This document shows, piece after piece, positions 17,869-27,341 of a stretch of DNA of 53,993 nt. A program made the position numbers and the translations under genes. The notes beneath the pieces were generated by a model. The model was not told the DNA's origin, made no database searches, and saw only the letters and a list, made by a program, of their open reading frames with translations. Positions within the stretch are counted from its first letter, which is position 1; each line of letters opens with the position of its first letter. The stretch spans positions 1,298-55,290 of the forward strand of contig SVAX01000007.1 in NCBI GenBank assembly GCA_015059155.1, read 5' to 3'. This stretch comes from Bacillota bacterium (GTDB lineage: Bacteria > Bacillota_I > Bacilli_A > RF39 > UBA660).

Positions 17869-17880
17869 AAATGATATAAT
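17852..17880 (+). promoter_or_regulatory. SigA promoter for the 3D-domain protein
   Basis: TTGACT, 17-bp spacer, TGA-TATAAT, within the end of tatD. Confidence 0.75.
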
Positions 17881-17907
17881 TGTATTACCTATGATAGAGG
17901 TGATACA

Positions 17908-18597
17908 ATGACAATTAAAGTAAAAATTTCTTTATTTTTATCCATAGTCGCAATCATATTAATAATAACAGTTACAATGTTGAATACGGGAATAACAGTT
18001 CATAATCCTGTTGGAGACATGACAGCTACTGTAATAAATGAAGTAGAAGCTTATGGAACTGATTATGTATATATTCAAAATATGCCATCTACTGCAGAAC
18101 CTGTAGTTTTATCTGAAGGCGTAAATGGATTAGATTATACATATGATGGTTTAAATTATGTACATTTAAGTGATGTTAAAAATGAAGTGGTTCAAGTTGG
18201 AACTGGAAAACAAGGTAATTATTCTGGAAAACTTACTGGTTATGGACCTGATTGTCCTGGTTGTAGTAAAGTTGGGAATGTTGCTTGTAGAACAAAAGAA
18301 GGAACAAATCATAGTTTGACATATGATGGCTTGTATTATAACGATAGTGTTTATGGTGAAGTTAGAATACTTGCTGCAGATAATTCAGCTTTTCCATGTG
18401 GTACTATAGTTAAAGTTGATAATGGAGTATTATCTAAGTTTGTTGGAATAGTTTTAGATAGTGGTTCGGCTATGAGAAATGCATGGAAAGATGGAATTGT
18501 TTGGATGGATTTAGCTTTCTCTTCTCAAGCTGAGGCTTTAACAGGAGGAGCCACTAGTTCTAACACAAGTTTCGAAGTACAAAGATGGGGATGGTAA
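17908..18597 (+). CDS. Secreted 3D-domain protein (YabE/YuiC-like murein hydrolase)
   Basis: 229 residues: N-terminal membrane anchor or signal (about residues 5-27), ~70 residues of linker, and a C-terminal 3D domain (double-psi beta-barrel). Typical signatures are TGYGPDCPGC near the domain start and the Asp positions in FVGIVLDSGSAMRNAWKDGI and VWMDLAF. Relatives (YabE, YuiC, Rpf-like) cleave peptidoglycan. The G5 domain of B. subtilis YabE is not present. It lies between tatD and rsmA, the yabE position. The terminator overlaps its stop. Confidence 0.8.
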   Translation: MTIKVKISLFLSIVAIILIITVTMLNTGITVHNPVGDMTATVINEVEAYGTDYVYIQNMPSTAEPVVLSEGVNGLDYTYDGLNYVHLSDVKNEVVQVGTGKQGNYSGKLTGYGPDCPGCSKVGNVACRTKEGTNHSLTYDGLYYNDSVYGEVRILAADNSAFPCGTIVKVDNGVLSKFVGIVLDSGSAMRNAWKDGIVWMDLAFSSQAEALTGGATSSNTSFEVQRWGW

Positions 18598-18611
18598 TCC
18601 CTTTTTATTTT
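18588..18611 (+). terminator. Terminator overlapping the 3D-protein stop codon
   Basis: GGGAT/ATCCC stem, 4-nt loop, then a T-rich tract. Confidence 0.65.
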
Positions 18612-18651
18612 TGTAAAATTGTGTTATTATAAAAAGGAATGGAGAGATATT

Positions 18652-19479
18652 ATGCAGTATTCACCTATAAAATTTAAAGAAAAAATGGAAAAATATAATT
18701 TTAATCTTAAAAAGATGTTTGGACAAAATTTTATAATAGATGAAAATATAATAAATAATATTATTAATAGTGCGCAAATAGATAAAGAAACATTAGTAAT
18801 AGAAATAGGTCCTGGAGCTGGATCTCTTACTTATAAATTATCTGAATATTCTAAAAATGTCCTTTGTTATGAAATAGATACAACATTAAAAGCTCTTTTA
18901 GAAGATAATTTAAGTGAATGCAATAATGTAGATATTATATTTAAAGATTTTTTAAAAGCTAATGTGCTAGAAGATATAAGAAAATATAGCTTTAAAAAAC
19001 TATATGTAGTTGCTAATCTCCCTTATTATATAACTACTCCAATAATAATAAAATTTATAGAAGATTCTATTCCAGTAGATAAAATAGTGGTAATGGTGCA
19101 AAAAGAAGTAGGAGATAGATTTAAAGCTAAACCTAATTCTAAAGAATATAATTCTTTGTCTATATATTTAAATTATTATTTTGATGTAAAAAAACTACTA
19201 GATATATCCAAAAATGTATTTATACCGAAACCTAATGTAGATAGTATAGTAGTAGAATTTACCAAGAAAGAAAATAAATTTAAATTAAAAGATGAAAAAT
19301 TATTCTTTAATTTGGTAAAGGATTCGTTTACTCAAAAAAGAAAAACTATAAAAAACAATTTAAAAAATTATGATTTAGAAAAGATAGAACAAGTATTAAA
19401 AAAATACAATTTTGATTTAAGTATTAGAGCTGAACAATTACCAATAGAAGTATTTGTTGATATAGCCAATAATTTATAG
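18652..19479 (+). CDS. rsmA: 16S rRNA (adenine-1518/1519-N6,N6)-dimethyltransferase
   Basis: 275 residues. KsgA signatures: MFGQNFIID, VIEIGPGAGSLT (SAM loop) and VANLPYYITTP (NLPY catalytic motif). It dimethylates two adjacent adenines in helix 45 of 16S rRNA. ATG 18652 lies after GGAGAG; the ORF-track start includes the leader. In Bacillus rnmV precedes rsmA; it is missing here. Confidence 0.96.
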   Translation: MQYSPIKFKEKMEKYNFNLKKMFGQNFIIDENIINNIINSAQIDKETLVIEIGPGAGSLTYKLSEYSKNVLCYEIDTTLKALLEDNLSECNNVDIIFKDFLKANVLEDIRKYSFKKLYVVANLPYYITTPIIIKFIEDSIPVDKIVVMVQKEVGDRFKAKPNSKEYNSLSIYLNYYFDVKKLLDISKNVFIPKPNVDSIVVEFTKKENKFKLKDEKLFFNLVKDSFTQKRKTIKNNLKNYDLEKIEQVLKKYNFDLSIRAEQLPIEVFVDIANNL

Positions 19480-19502
19480 AATCAAGTAATTGATTCTTTT
19501 AG
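19479..19502 (+). terminator. rsmA terminator
   Basis: GAATCAA/TTGATTC stem with a 4-nt loop, starting in the stop codon, followed by TTTTAG. Confidence 0.7.
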
Positions 19503-19525
19503 TTTCATTATTTTTAAAAGTATAG

Positions 19526-19531
19526 TATAAT
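19526..19531 (+). promoter_or_regulatory. -10 element before yvcK
   Basis: TATAAT six bases before the ribosome binding site AAAGGTG; no clear -35. Confidence 0.45.
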
Positions 19532-19547
19532 TATAAAGGTGATTTAA

Positions 19548-20498
19548 ATGAAGAAAGTTGTTGTACTAGGTGGAGGGACAGGGATGTCTAATCTACTTAG
19601 AGGTTTAAAACAATATCCATTAGATATAACTGCTATTGTAACAGTTTGTGATGATGGTAAAAGTACAGGAATTTTAAGAGAAGAATTTAATATACCAGCT
19701 GTTGGAGATATAAGAAGAGTTTTAGTATCTCTTTCAGAAACGGAACCATTAGTTATGGATTTGTTTAATTATAGATTTAATACATCTAGTGATTTAGATG
19801 GTCATACAGTAGGTAATTTACTTTTAACTGCTGCGAGCGAAATTAGAGGTAATTTATCTGACGGGATAGAAGCTTTAAGTAAAGTTTTAAATTTAAAGGG
19901 TAAGGTTATTCCTTTAACAGAAGATAATGTTACTTTAATGGCTGAAATGGAAGATGGTACAATCGTAGAAGGAGAGCACCATATTACTTCAAAAAAATCT
20001 AAAATAAAAAAGGTTTATTATAAAGAAGAGGCGATTGCTACTAAGGAAGCATTAAACGCTATAAAAAATTCGGATTTAATTGTATTTAGCATGGGTAGCT
20101 TATTTACAAGTATAATACCTAATTTACTTATAGATAGCATCGTTAAACAAATAGAACAAAGCAAGGCAAAGCTTATGTATGTATGTAATATGATGACTCA
20201 ACCTGGGGAAACAGATGATTTTAAAGTAACAGATCATATAAAAAAATTGAATGAATATTTAGGAAATAGAAATATCGATATAGTTTTAGCTAATACTGGA
20301 ATAATAGATGCAGAAATGGCTAAATTTTATGAAACACAAGAACAAAAAGATCCAGTTGTTTATGATGAAGAAAATTTTGATAAATATAATATAGAAGTTA
20401 TTAGTGATGATTTTACATTTATAACGGATAATAATTTATTGAGACATGATAATATAAAACTTGGATTTCATATATTTTATTACTTGATGAAGAAGTAG
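19548..20498 (+). CDS. yvcK: YvcK/CofD-like UDP-sugar-binding protein
   Basis: 316 residues, the usual length. The nucleotide-binding start is VVVLGGGTGMSNLLRGL; VTVCDDGKSTG and VGDIRRVLVSLS are family signatures. YvcK binds UDP-GlcNAc and is needed for envelope homeostasis and PBP1 localisation on gluconeogenic media in B. subtilis. It is 8 bp upstream of whiA, the same pair as in Bacillus, but rapZ, the usual upstream partner, is absent. Confidence 0.93.
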   Translation: MKKVVVLGGGTGMSNLLRGLKQYPLDITAIVTVCDDGKSTGILREEFNIPAVGDIRRVLVSLSETEPLVMDLFNYRFNTSSDLDGHTVGNLLLTAASEIRGNLSDGIEALSKVLNLKGKVIPLTEDNVTLMAEMEDGTIVEGEHHITSKKSKIKKVYYKEEAIATKEALNAIKNSDLIVFSMGSLFTSIIPNLLIDSIVKQIEQSKAKLMYVCNMMTQPGETDDFKVTDHIKKLNEYLGNRNIDIVLANTGIIDAEMAKFYETQEQKDPVVYDEENFDKYNIEVISDDFTFITDNNLLRHDNIKLGFHIFYYLMKK

Positions 20499-20506
20499 GT
20501 GATACT

Positions 20507-21418
20507 ATGTCTTTTACTAGTATAGTAAAAAACGAACTTAGTAAATTAGAACTTGAAAAAATAGAAGGTATAACAGAGCTTTCTGCTATATTAAAGAATA
20601 ATGCTATAATAGATAATAATTGTATTAAAGTAACAACAGAAAATTCTAGTGTAGCTAGACATATTTTTAATATAATAAAAGATGTATATAAAATAAGCCC
20701 AAAAATAACAGTACGAAAGGGATATAATTATAATAAAAATTACATGTACATATTAGAAATAAAAGATAAAAAAGATTTGATAATTAAGGATTTGAGTTTA
20801 GATACAGATATACCTAATGATTATATATTGGATGATGACAATTTAACAAGAATATATCTTAGAGGTGTATTTATAGCTTGTGGTAGTGTTAATGATCCTA
20901 AAAAATCCAGATATCATTTAGAATTTATGGTAGATACTAAAGAATATGCTGAATTTATAAAAGATAAGTTGAATTTATATTACTTGAATAGTAAAGTTAT
21001 AAAAAGAGATAATAGATTTATGATATATATAAAAGAGGCTGAAAAAATAGGCGATTTTCTTAGAATGATAAATGCAATAAGTGCTCTTTTGTATTTTGAA
21101 GATATAAGAATTTATAGAGATCATAAAAATATGACTAATAGACTTAATAACTGTGAGCAAGCTAATGTAGATAAAATTATTGAAACCGCTAATAATCAAG
21201 TAAAAGATATAGAATTAATAGAAAGTATAGGTGGAATAGATTTACTTGATGAAAAAGTTAAAATTGCAGCTATATATAGGATGAAGTATAAAGAAGCATC
21301 ACTTGTAGAGCTCAGTGAAATAATAAGTTTAGAAACAGGGGTGCCTATTACTAAATCAGGTTTGCACCATCGTTTCACTAAAATAAAAGAATTAGCTAAT
21401 AGAATTAGAAATAAATAA
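20507..21418 (+). CDS. whiA: DNA-binding protein WhiA
   Basis: 303 residues: two LAGLIDADG-homing-endonuclease-like domains (YLRGVFIACGSVNDPKKSRYH is the hallmark stretch) followed by a C-terminal helix-turn-helix (LSEIISLETGVPITKSGLHH). In Bacillus WhiA affects division and chromosome segregation. It is in an operon with yvcK. Confidence 0.95.
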   Translation: MSFTSIVKNELSKLELEKIEGITELSAILKNNAIIDNNCIKVTTENSSVARHIFNIIKDVYKISPKITVRKGYNYNKNYMYILEIKDKKDLIIKDLSLDTDIPNDYILDDDNLTRIYLRGVFIACGSVNDPKKSRYHLEFMVDTKEYAEFIKDKLNLYYLNSKVIKRDNRFMIYIKEAEKIGDFLRMINAISALLYFEDIRIYRDHKNMTNRLNNCEQANVDKIIETANNQVKDIELIESIGGIDLLDEKVKIAAIYRMKYKEASLVELSEIISLETGVPITKSGLHHRFTKIKELANRIRNK

Positions 21419-21434
21419 AATGTAAATTATTTTT

Positions 21435-21460
21435 AAAGGGTTCTTGTAATCCTTTTTTTT
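21435..21460 (+). terminator. whiA terminator
   Basis: AAAGGGTT/AATCCTTT stem (one G-U) and eight T's. Confidence 0.75.
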
Positions 21461-21475
21461 ATCTATTTTTTGTTG

Positions 21476-21481
21476 TATAAT
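21476..21481 (+). promoter_or_regulatory. -10 element before the gdpP-like gene
   Basis: TATAAT about 7 bp before the AGGTG ribosome binding site; -35 unclear. Confidence 0.45.
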
Positions 21482-21497
21482 AAAAATAGGTGATAAT

Positions 21498-22463
21498 ATG
21501 GAACACTTATTTCAAAAATTAAATAACATAATAAATGAGTATGATAACTTTATAGTAGTAGGACATAAAGATCCTGATTTAGATTCACTTGGATCAAGTT
21601 TAGGTTTGTATGAAATAATAGAATCTTTTGGTAAAAAAGCATATTTATTTTTAAATGATAAGAATTTAGAAAGTTATAACAGTAATATAAATCAGTCTTT
21701 TCAAAAGATGGAAAAAGATGTAGTATGTGTTAATGATAAAAGTTATAAGAAAATAGTGGGAAAAACTTTATTAATAGTAACTGATACTCATATACCTGAA
21801 AGGCTTGAATATCCTGAATTAGTTAATTTGTTTGATACAGTAGTCTTAGATCATCATATTAAAAGTAAAAAATATATAAAGGATACTAAATTTTTATATA
21901 TAGATACTAATCTTTCTAGTATGAGTGAACTTATTACTTACTATGCTGAATATGTAAATATAGATTTAGATAATGTTATTGCTACAATACTTTTAGCAGG
22001 AATAGAGATAGATACTAATGGATTTAATTTAAAAACAACTAGCAGGACTTATGAAGCAGCTTCTACACTTATGGAAATGGGAGCTGATTCAATACTTAAA
22101 CAAGAACTTTTAAAAGAGTCAAAAGATGAATATATTAAAAGAGCCAACTTTATAAGAAATAGTTTTATGGTTACTGATAGTATAGCTATGTGTATTACAA
22201 ATGGTATTAGTACAAGTTTGGAACTTGCTGAAGTTGCTGAAGAATTACTTACTTTTGAGGATGTTAAAGCTTCATTTGTAATAGGAAAGTTAGAAGAAAA
22301 CTTAGTAGGTGTAAGTGCTAGATCACTAGGAGAAATTGATGTAAGCGAAACTATGAAAGCTATGGGTGGCGGAGGACATAGTTCTAATGCGGCAACACAG
22401 ATTAAAGATAAAACCTTAAAAGAAGTAAAACAAGAAATAGTTGATTTGATTACAAAAATTTAA
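21498..22463 (+). CDS. gdpP: Stand-alone DHH-DHHA1 phosphodiesterase, GdpP-type core
   Basis: 321 residues. DHH domain motifs: VVGHKDPDLDSLGSS, VTDTHIP, VVLDHHIKS, and the DHHA1 glycine motif AMGGGGHSSNAAT. Its place just before rplI-dnaB matches yybT/gdpP of B. subtilis, whose product hydrolyses cyclic di-AMP. GdpP is normally ~660 residues with two membrane helices, a degenerate PAS and a GGDEF-like domain; all are missing, and the protein begins at the DHH domain. An NrnA/RecJ-like role or c-di-AMP (pApA) hydrolysis are both possible; synteny favours the GdpP line. Confidence 0.75.
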   Translation: MEHLFQKLNNIINEYDNFIVVGHKDPDLDSLGSSLGLYEIIESFGKKAYLFLNDKNLESYNSNINQSFQKMEKDVVCVNDKSYKKIVGKTLLIVTDTHIPERLEYPELVNLFDTVVLDHHIKSKKYIKDTKFLYIDTNLSSMSELITYYAEYVNIDLDNVIATILLAGIEIDTNGFNLKTTSRTYEAASTLMEMGADSILKQELLKESKDEYIKRANFIRNSFMVTDSIAMCITNGISTSLELAEVAEELLTFEDVKASFVIGKLEENLVGVSARSLGEIDVSETMKAMGGGGHSSNAATQIKDKTLKEVKQEIVDLITKI

Positions 22464-22493
22464 GAAAACTTGCTATAAATAAATATTTGTTTT

Positions 22494-22518
22494 AAAAAGT
22501 AATTATTACTTTTTTTAT
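22494..22518 (+). terminator. Terminator after the gdpP-like gene
   Basis: AAAAAGTAA/TTACTTTTT stem with a very short loop and T-run. Confidence 0.65.
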
Positions 22519-22532
22519 TTTATTTTTTATAG

Positions 22533-22538
22533 TATAAT
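22533..22538 (+). promoter_or_regulatory. -10 element before rplI
   Basis: TATAAT 14 bp before the strong ribosome binding site AAGGAGGG; -35 unclear. Confidence 0.45.
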
Positions 22539-22564
22539 ATTAATAGACTTTAAGGAGGGTTTGT

Positions 22565-23002
22565 ATGAAGATAATTTTATTAAAAGATGTGAAAAAGCAA
22601 GGTAAAAAAGGAGATATTCTAAACGTTAAAGATGGATATGGAACTTTTTTAATAAATAAAGGTGATGCAGTATTAGCTACTACTAATAGTGTTGATAGAT
22701 TAGATAGAGAAAATAAAGAAAAAGAAAAACGAGAATTACAAAATATAAAAAAATGTGAAGAATTAAAGACTAAAATAGAAAAATTAACTATTAGTTTTAA
22801 AGTTAAGACAGGAACTAGTGATAGAGTATTTGGAAGTATTAGTCCAAAGCAAATAGGAGAAGAATTAAAAAGTAAGGGTTATGAAATAGATAAAAAACAA
22901 ATAAAAATAGATGGGACAATTAGTTCTTTAGGATTTCATAATGTAGATATAGAATTGCATAAAAAGGTGGTTGCCAAACTAAAAATAGAATTAAAAAAGT
23001 AG
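22565..23002 (+). CDS. rplI: 50S ribosomal protein L9
   Basis: 145 residues. The N-terminal domain MKIILLKDVKKQGKKGDILNV binds 23S rRNA, and the long connecting helix and C-terminal domain (FGSISPKQIGEEL) follow. It is 7 bp upstream of dnaB, the conserved pair. Confidence 0.97.
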   Translation: MKIILLKDVKKQGKKGDILNVKDGYGTFLINKGDAVLATTNSVDRLDRENKEKEKRELQNIKKCEELKTKIEKLTISFKVKTGTSDRVFGSISPKQIGEELKSKGYEIDKKQIKIDGTISSLGFHNVDIELHKKVVAKLKIELKK

Positions 23003-23009
23003 GTGAAGT

Positions 23010-24338
23010 ATGAATAGAGAAATACCTCATAATATAGATGCTGAACAATCTGTGTTAGGGTCAATGTTTTTGACTAAAAAAGCATTACAAAAGGCTTTAG
23101 AGTTATTAAATGGTAGTGAATTTTATTTAGATAGTCATGCTAAGATTTTTGAATGTATTAAAAGTTTGGATGCAAGAGGAAGTGTAGTAGATTTAACTAC
23201 TGTTGCTGATGAATTAAATAACAGAAATTGGTTAAAGACTATTGGAGATATAGAATATTTAACAGAAATAATTGAAAGCGTACCAAGTGCAGCTAATATT
23301 GATGAATATATTAAAATAGTAGAAGATAAATCTATACTTAGAAGACTTATCGATGAAGCTACTGCAATTATAACAAATAGTTATAATACAACAAATAATA
23401 TAAGTGAAGTAATTGAAGAAGCAGAAAAGAAAATATTTGATGTATCAAAAAGTCTTAGAAGTACTGAGTTTAAAGCTATTCAAGATGTTTTATATAAAAC
23501 TCAAGCAGATTTGGAAAAACTTGCAGCAAACAAAGGTGACATTACTGGTATACCAACTGGATATTATGAGCTTGATAAATTAACTAGTGGATTTCATCCG
23601 CACGAATTAATAATTATAGCTGCTCGTCCAGGTATGGGTAAAACTGCAATTGCACTTAACTTTGTTACCAATATAGCAATTAATAGTAAAAAAACAGTTG
23701 CTTTATTTAATATGGAAATGGGTGCTGAACAACTTGCTACTCGTATGCTAGCTAGTGTTGGACAAATAGAAGGTTCAAAACTAAAAACCGGTAACTTGGA
23801 GCACTCGGATTGGAAAAGGGTTAATGAAGCTATAAGTAGGCTATCTAACACCAATATTTTTATCGATGATACAGCAGGACAAACAGTAGGTGAGATAAGA
23901 AGTAAATGTCGTAAACTTGCAACTAGTCCTAGTGGACTTGATATAGTAGTAATCGACTACTTAACTCTTATTCAAGGCAGTAGTAAAAATGGAGCAAATA
24001 GACAACAAGAGGTTGCAGATATATCGCGTGCGCTTAAAACTATGGCCATGGAATTAAATGTTCCAGTAATAGCTTTATCACAACTTTCTCGTGGTATTGA
24101 ACAACGTGTTGATAAAAAACCAATGCTTAGTGACTTAAGAGAGTCCGGAGCAATCGAGCAAGATGCTGATATAGTAGCATTTTTACACTGTTCTGATGAA
24201 GAAAGAGAAAAGCAAAATAGTTTAATGGAATTTGTTATAAGGAAACATCGTAATGGTCCTTTAGCAGATGTTCCACTAATTTTTCAGAGGGGTACTAGTA
24301 CGTTTGTAAACGTTGCTAATGTAAAAGAAGAAAATTAG
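23010..24338 (+). CDS. dnaB: Replicative DNA helicase
   Basis: 442 residues (the dnaC gene in B. subtilis). The N-terminal DnaB scaffold (IPHNIDAEQSVLGSMF) is followed by a RecA-like ATPase: Walker A ARPGMGKTAIALN, Walker B IVVIDYLTLI, then SQLSRGIEQR and DLRESGAIEQDAD. It unwinds DNA at the fork as a hexamer. It is co-transcribed with rplI and followed at 7 bp by an M23 peptidase gene. Confidence 0.97.
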   Translation: MNREIPHNIDAEQSVLGSMFLTKKALQKALELLNGSEFYLDSHAKIFECIKSLDARGSVVDLTTVADELNNRNWLKTIGDIEYLTEIIESVPSAANIDEYIKIVEDKSILRRLIDEATAIITNSYNTTNNISEVIEEAEKKIFDVSKSLRSTEFKAIQDVLYKTQADLEKLAANKGDITGIPTGYYELDKLTSGFHPHELIIIAARPGMGKTAIALNFVTNIAINSKKTVALFNMEMGAEQLATRMLASVGQIEGSKLKTGNLEHSDWKRVNEAISRLSNTNIFIDDTAGQTVGEIRSKCRKLATSPSGLDIVVIDYLTLIQGSSKNGANRQQEVADISRALKTMAMELNVPVIALSQLSRGIEQRVDKKPMLSDLRESGAIEQDADIVAFLHCSDEEREKQNSLMEFVIRKHRNGPLADVPLIFQRGTSTFVNVANVKEEN

Positions 24339-24345
24339 GTGATTT

Positions 24346-26052
24346 ATGAAAAAAATAAGTACATACTTTTTTATAGTATTGTTATCTGTTATAGTTTTTT
24401 TGCTAGGTTTTGATTATAATACTATTAAAAAGCCAAATACATATTATCAAGTATATTTAGATAATGAATTAATAGGGTTAATAAAATCGAAAGAAGAGTT
24501 AGAAACTTATATAAAAGAACAGTCAAATACGATTAAAACTAATATAAAAGAGTATAAATTAAAATTAGAAGCTATAGATATTTTTGAACAATATAAATCA
24601 AAAATAGCTACAGAGAATTATACGTTATTGGATAAAGTTAATTATTTGATAACTAATAAAAATACGTATAATTTAACTGATTTGGATGTAGAAAATTTAA
24701 ACTTTTATAGGCAAGAAAAATTGTATAATTATTCTAGTTTAGATATAGAAGAAATGAGATTATATGTGCATCAGAATAGTATATATGAATATGTTGATGA
24801 TGTATATACTCCAGAAGGAACAGAAATAAAAAAAGTTTATACATATAACGAAAATATAGTTTCTGTAGAAGATATTTATAAAACAATAATGTCTAAAAAA
24901 TCAAGCACAGTATCAGGTTATAAATTTACTATTAAAAGTACTACTGAAGGTTTAAGTGATATAGAAGTATATACAATAGATACACAAATATTTTCGAATG
25001 CTATAGAAGATTTAATAACTATATTTGTAGATTCTGCAGATTATCAGGCTTATAAAAATGATACTCAACAAGAAATAGATACTGTAGGATCAATAATAAA
25101 AAATATATATGTTGAACAAGAAATAACTTATAAAGCAATTAATATTCCAGTAGAAGAAAAAATATACACAAATTCAAAAGATTTATCTGCATATCTTCTA
25201 TATGGAGATAATTTTTCAGAAAAAAAAGTGAAAGTAAAAGCTGGAGATTCAATAGAATCAATTGCTTTAGAAAATCAAATAAGTGAACAAGAGTTCTTGA
25301 TATTTAATACTCAATATACAAGTAGAGATAATTTACTTGTTGCAGGTACTGATGTAATCATTTCTACAGTAGATCCTAAAATTCAAATAGTAGTAGAGAC
25401 TTATGAAGTGGTGGATAAAGAAACTGATTTTCAAATAGTTGAACAATATGATGAAACTCTTACACAAGGAAATGTAGTTGTTACACAAGAAGGTGAAAAC
25501 GGCTTAGAAAGAGTTTCTCAAAATGTAAAAAGTATCAATGGAGAAATAAAATATGTAGATCCTGCTGGGAAGGAAACTTTAAAAACTTCTGTTCCGAAAA
25601 TTATCAATATAGGAACAAAATACATACCTAATGTTGGTAGTACAACATCTTGGGGGTGGCCAACAGAGAGTGGATATACTTTCTCATCATACTATGGATA
25701 TAGATTACAAGTGTTTGGAGAAGGAAATTTCCACAGCGGTGTTGACATTGCAGGTACAGGATATGGTTCTAAAGTATATGCTGCAAATAATGGAACTGTA
25801 GAAGTCATCAAAGATTTAGGTAGTCATTCTTATGGTAAACATATAATTATAAATCATAACAACGGATATTACACTGTTTATGCTCACCTATCTGGATTTT
25901 CAAAAGAAATTTCTGTTGGCAGTACGGTATCACGTGGTCAACCAATTGGTTATATAGGTTCATCTGGATGGGCAACTGGACCACATCTTCATTTTGAGAT
26001 AAGAACATGCTCTAGTTATTCATGTACTACTAATCCATTAAAATATTATTAA
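24346..26052 (+). CDS. Secreted LysM-G5-M23 peptidoglycan endopeptidase
   Basis: 568 residues. N-terminal signal/anchor helix (about 5-22); ~270 residues of mixed sequence; a LysM-like module (KVKAGDSIESIALENQIS, about 297-345); a G5 domain (about 350-425); and a C-terminal LytM/M23 domain with HSGVDIAG (zinc ligands H and D) and GPHLHFEIR (HxH). It would cut peptide cross-links outside the cell. It overlaps walJ by one base (TAATG), so the two are coupled. Confidence 0.9.
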   Translation: MKKISTYFFIVLLSVIVFLLGFDYNTIKKPNTYYQVYLDNELIGLIKSKEELETYIKEQSNTIKTNIKEYKLKLEAIDIFEQYKSKIATENYTLLDKVNYLITNKNTYNLTDLDVENLNFYRQEKLYNYSSLDIEEMRLYVHQNSIYEYVDDVYTPEGTEIKKVYTYNENIVSVEDIYKTIMSKKSSTVSGYKFTIKSTTEGLSDIEVYTIDTQIFSNAIEDLITIFVDSADYQAYKNDTQQEIDTVGSIIKNIYVEQEITYKAINIPVEEKIYTNSKDLSAYLLYGDNFSEKKVKVKAGDSIESIALENQISEQEFLIFNTQYTSRDNLLVAGTDVIISTVDPKIQIVVETYEVVDKETDFQIVEQYDETLTQGNVVVTQEGENGLERVSQNVKSINGEIKYVDPAGKETLKTSVPKIINIGTKYIPNVGSTTSWGWPTESGYTFSSYYGYRLQVFGEGNFHSGVDIAGTGYGSKVYAANNGTVEVIKDLGSHSYGKHIIINHNNGYYTVYAHLSGFSKEISVGSTVSRGQPIGYIGSSGWATGPHLHFEIRTCSSYSCTTNPLKYY

Positions 26053-26813
26053 TGAAGGTAAGTGTTTTATCAAGTGGAAGTAAAGGTAACTGTACCTATA
26101 TCGAAACAAATAATCATAAGATATTGATAGATATAGGTACAAGTTCTTTATATGTTGAAAAAAGTTTAAAATCGATTGGAATAAATCCAGAAGATATAGA
26201 TATGATTTTAATAACTCATGCTCATATAGACCATGTTAATGGTTTAAGAGTTTTTTCAAAAAAGTATAATCCACTAGTGTATATATCAGATAAAATATTA
26301 AAAGAATCTAATTTAAAAATAGAAAATGTTAGTAGTGAAGAAGAAATATTGGTAAAAAACGATGTTAGTATAAGATCTATAAGACTATCTCATGATGTTA
26401 CAGATATAAAGGGTTATGTAATAGAAGAAGAAAATAGTTCGATGGTTTATATAACTGATACAGGATATATAAATGAAAATAATTTTGAATATATAAAAAA
26501 TAAAAATTTGTATGTATTTGAAAGTAATCATGATGTTGAAAAACTTATGAATAACCCTAAATATCCACATCATACTAAGATAAGAATATTAAGTGATAAA
26601 GGGCACTTATCTAACAAGGATTCTGCCTATTACTTAAGCAAATTAATAGGTAATGATACCCATCATATAATACTTGCTCACTTAAGTGAACAAAATAATA
26701 CAGAGGAACTAGCTCTTTCAACTTTAAAGGAGACTTTAGAAAGAAAGAATATTAATTTTAAAAATATCAAAGTAGCTAGGCAAAATGAAATGACGGAGTT
26801 AATGGAAGTATGA
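26052..26813 (+). CDS. walJ: WalJ/YycJ metallo-beta-lactamase-fold protein
   Basis: 253 residues. SSGSKGNCTYIE near the N-terminus and THAHIDHVNG (HxHxDH) are typical of the YycJ group, which lies downstream of walRK in Bacilli and is linked to cell-wall/replication coordination. walRK are not here. There is no clear ribosome binding site, and the start overlaps the upstream stop, so translation is probably coupled. It overlaps rlmH by 4 bp. Confidence 0.9.
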   Translation: MKVSVLSSGSKGNCTYIETNNHKILIDIGTSSLYVEKSLKSIGINPEDIDMILITHAHIDHVNGLRVFSKKYNPLVYISDKILKESNLKIENVSSEEEILVKNDVSIRSIRLSHDVTDIKGYVIEEENSSMVYITDTGYINENNFEYIKNKNLYVFESNHDVEKLMNNPKYPHHTKIRILSDKGHLSNKDSAYYLSKLIGNDTHHIILAHLSEQNNTEELALSTLKETLERKNINFKNIKVARQNEMTELMEV

Positions 26814-27265
26814 TTAAAATAATTTGTGTAGGAAAAATAAAAGAAAAATATTTAAGGGATGCTATAGAAGAATATAAAAAAAGATTATCTAAATATACTA
26901 AGTTAGAAATAATAGAAGTAAGTGATATTGATAATCAAAGCATTGATATAGTACTTTTAAAAGAAAAAGAATTAATAGAAAAATATATAGATGTAAGAGA
27001 TTTTGTAATTACTTTAGAAATAGAAGGCAACATGTTAAGTAGTGAGGAATTAGCTAAAAAAATAGATAGTATATTTAATAATAATTCTAATATTACTTTT
27101 ATAATTGGTGGTTCTTACGGATTACATCAAGATATAAAAAATAGGAGTAATTACAAACTATCTTTTTCGAAGCTTACATTTCCACATCAATTATTTAGAG
27201 TTAATTTACTTGAACAAATATATAGAGCATTTAAAATAAATAATAATGAGGCATATCACAAGTGA
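26810..27265 (+). CDS. rlmH: 23S rRNA (pseudouridine-1915-N3)-methyltransferase
   Basis: 151-residue SPOUT methyltransferase. IIGGSYGLHQDI is the knot/SAM loop, and LFRVNLLEQIYRAFKI plus the terminal YHK are conserved. It is coupled to walJ (ATGA overlap), a common arrangement in Firmicutes. Its stop codon lies inside a perfect terminator stem. Confidence 0.95.
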   Translation: MIKIICVGKIKEKYLRDAIEEYKKRLSKYTKLEIIEVSDIDNQSIDIVLLKEKELIEKYIDVRDFVITLEIEGNMLSSEELAKKIDSIFNNNSNITFIIGGSYGLHQDIKNRSNYKLSFSKLTFPHQLFRVNLLEQIYRAFKINNNEAYHK

Positions 27266-27276
27266 TATGCTTTTGT
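27251..27276 (+). terminator. rlmH terminator overlapping the stop codon
   Basis: Perfect GCATATCAC/GTGATATGC stem with a 2-nt (effectively larger) loop and a T-rich tail; the stop TGA is in the 3' arm. Confidence 0.8.
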
Positions 27277-27341
27277 GTTTATTTGGTGAAAAGTATTGAT
27301 ATAAAAATGATTTTATAATAAAATATATTTCAGGTGGTTTT

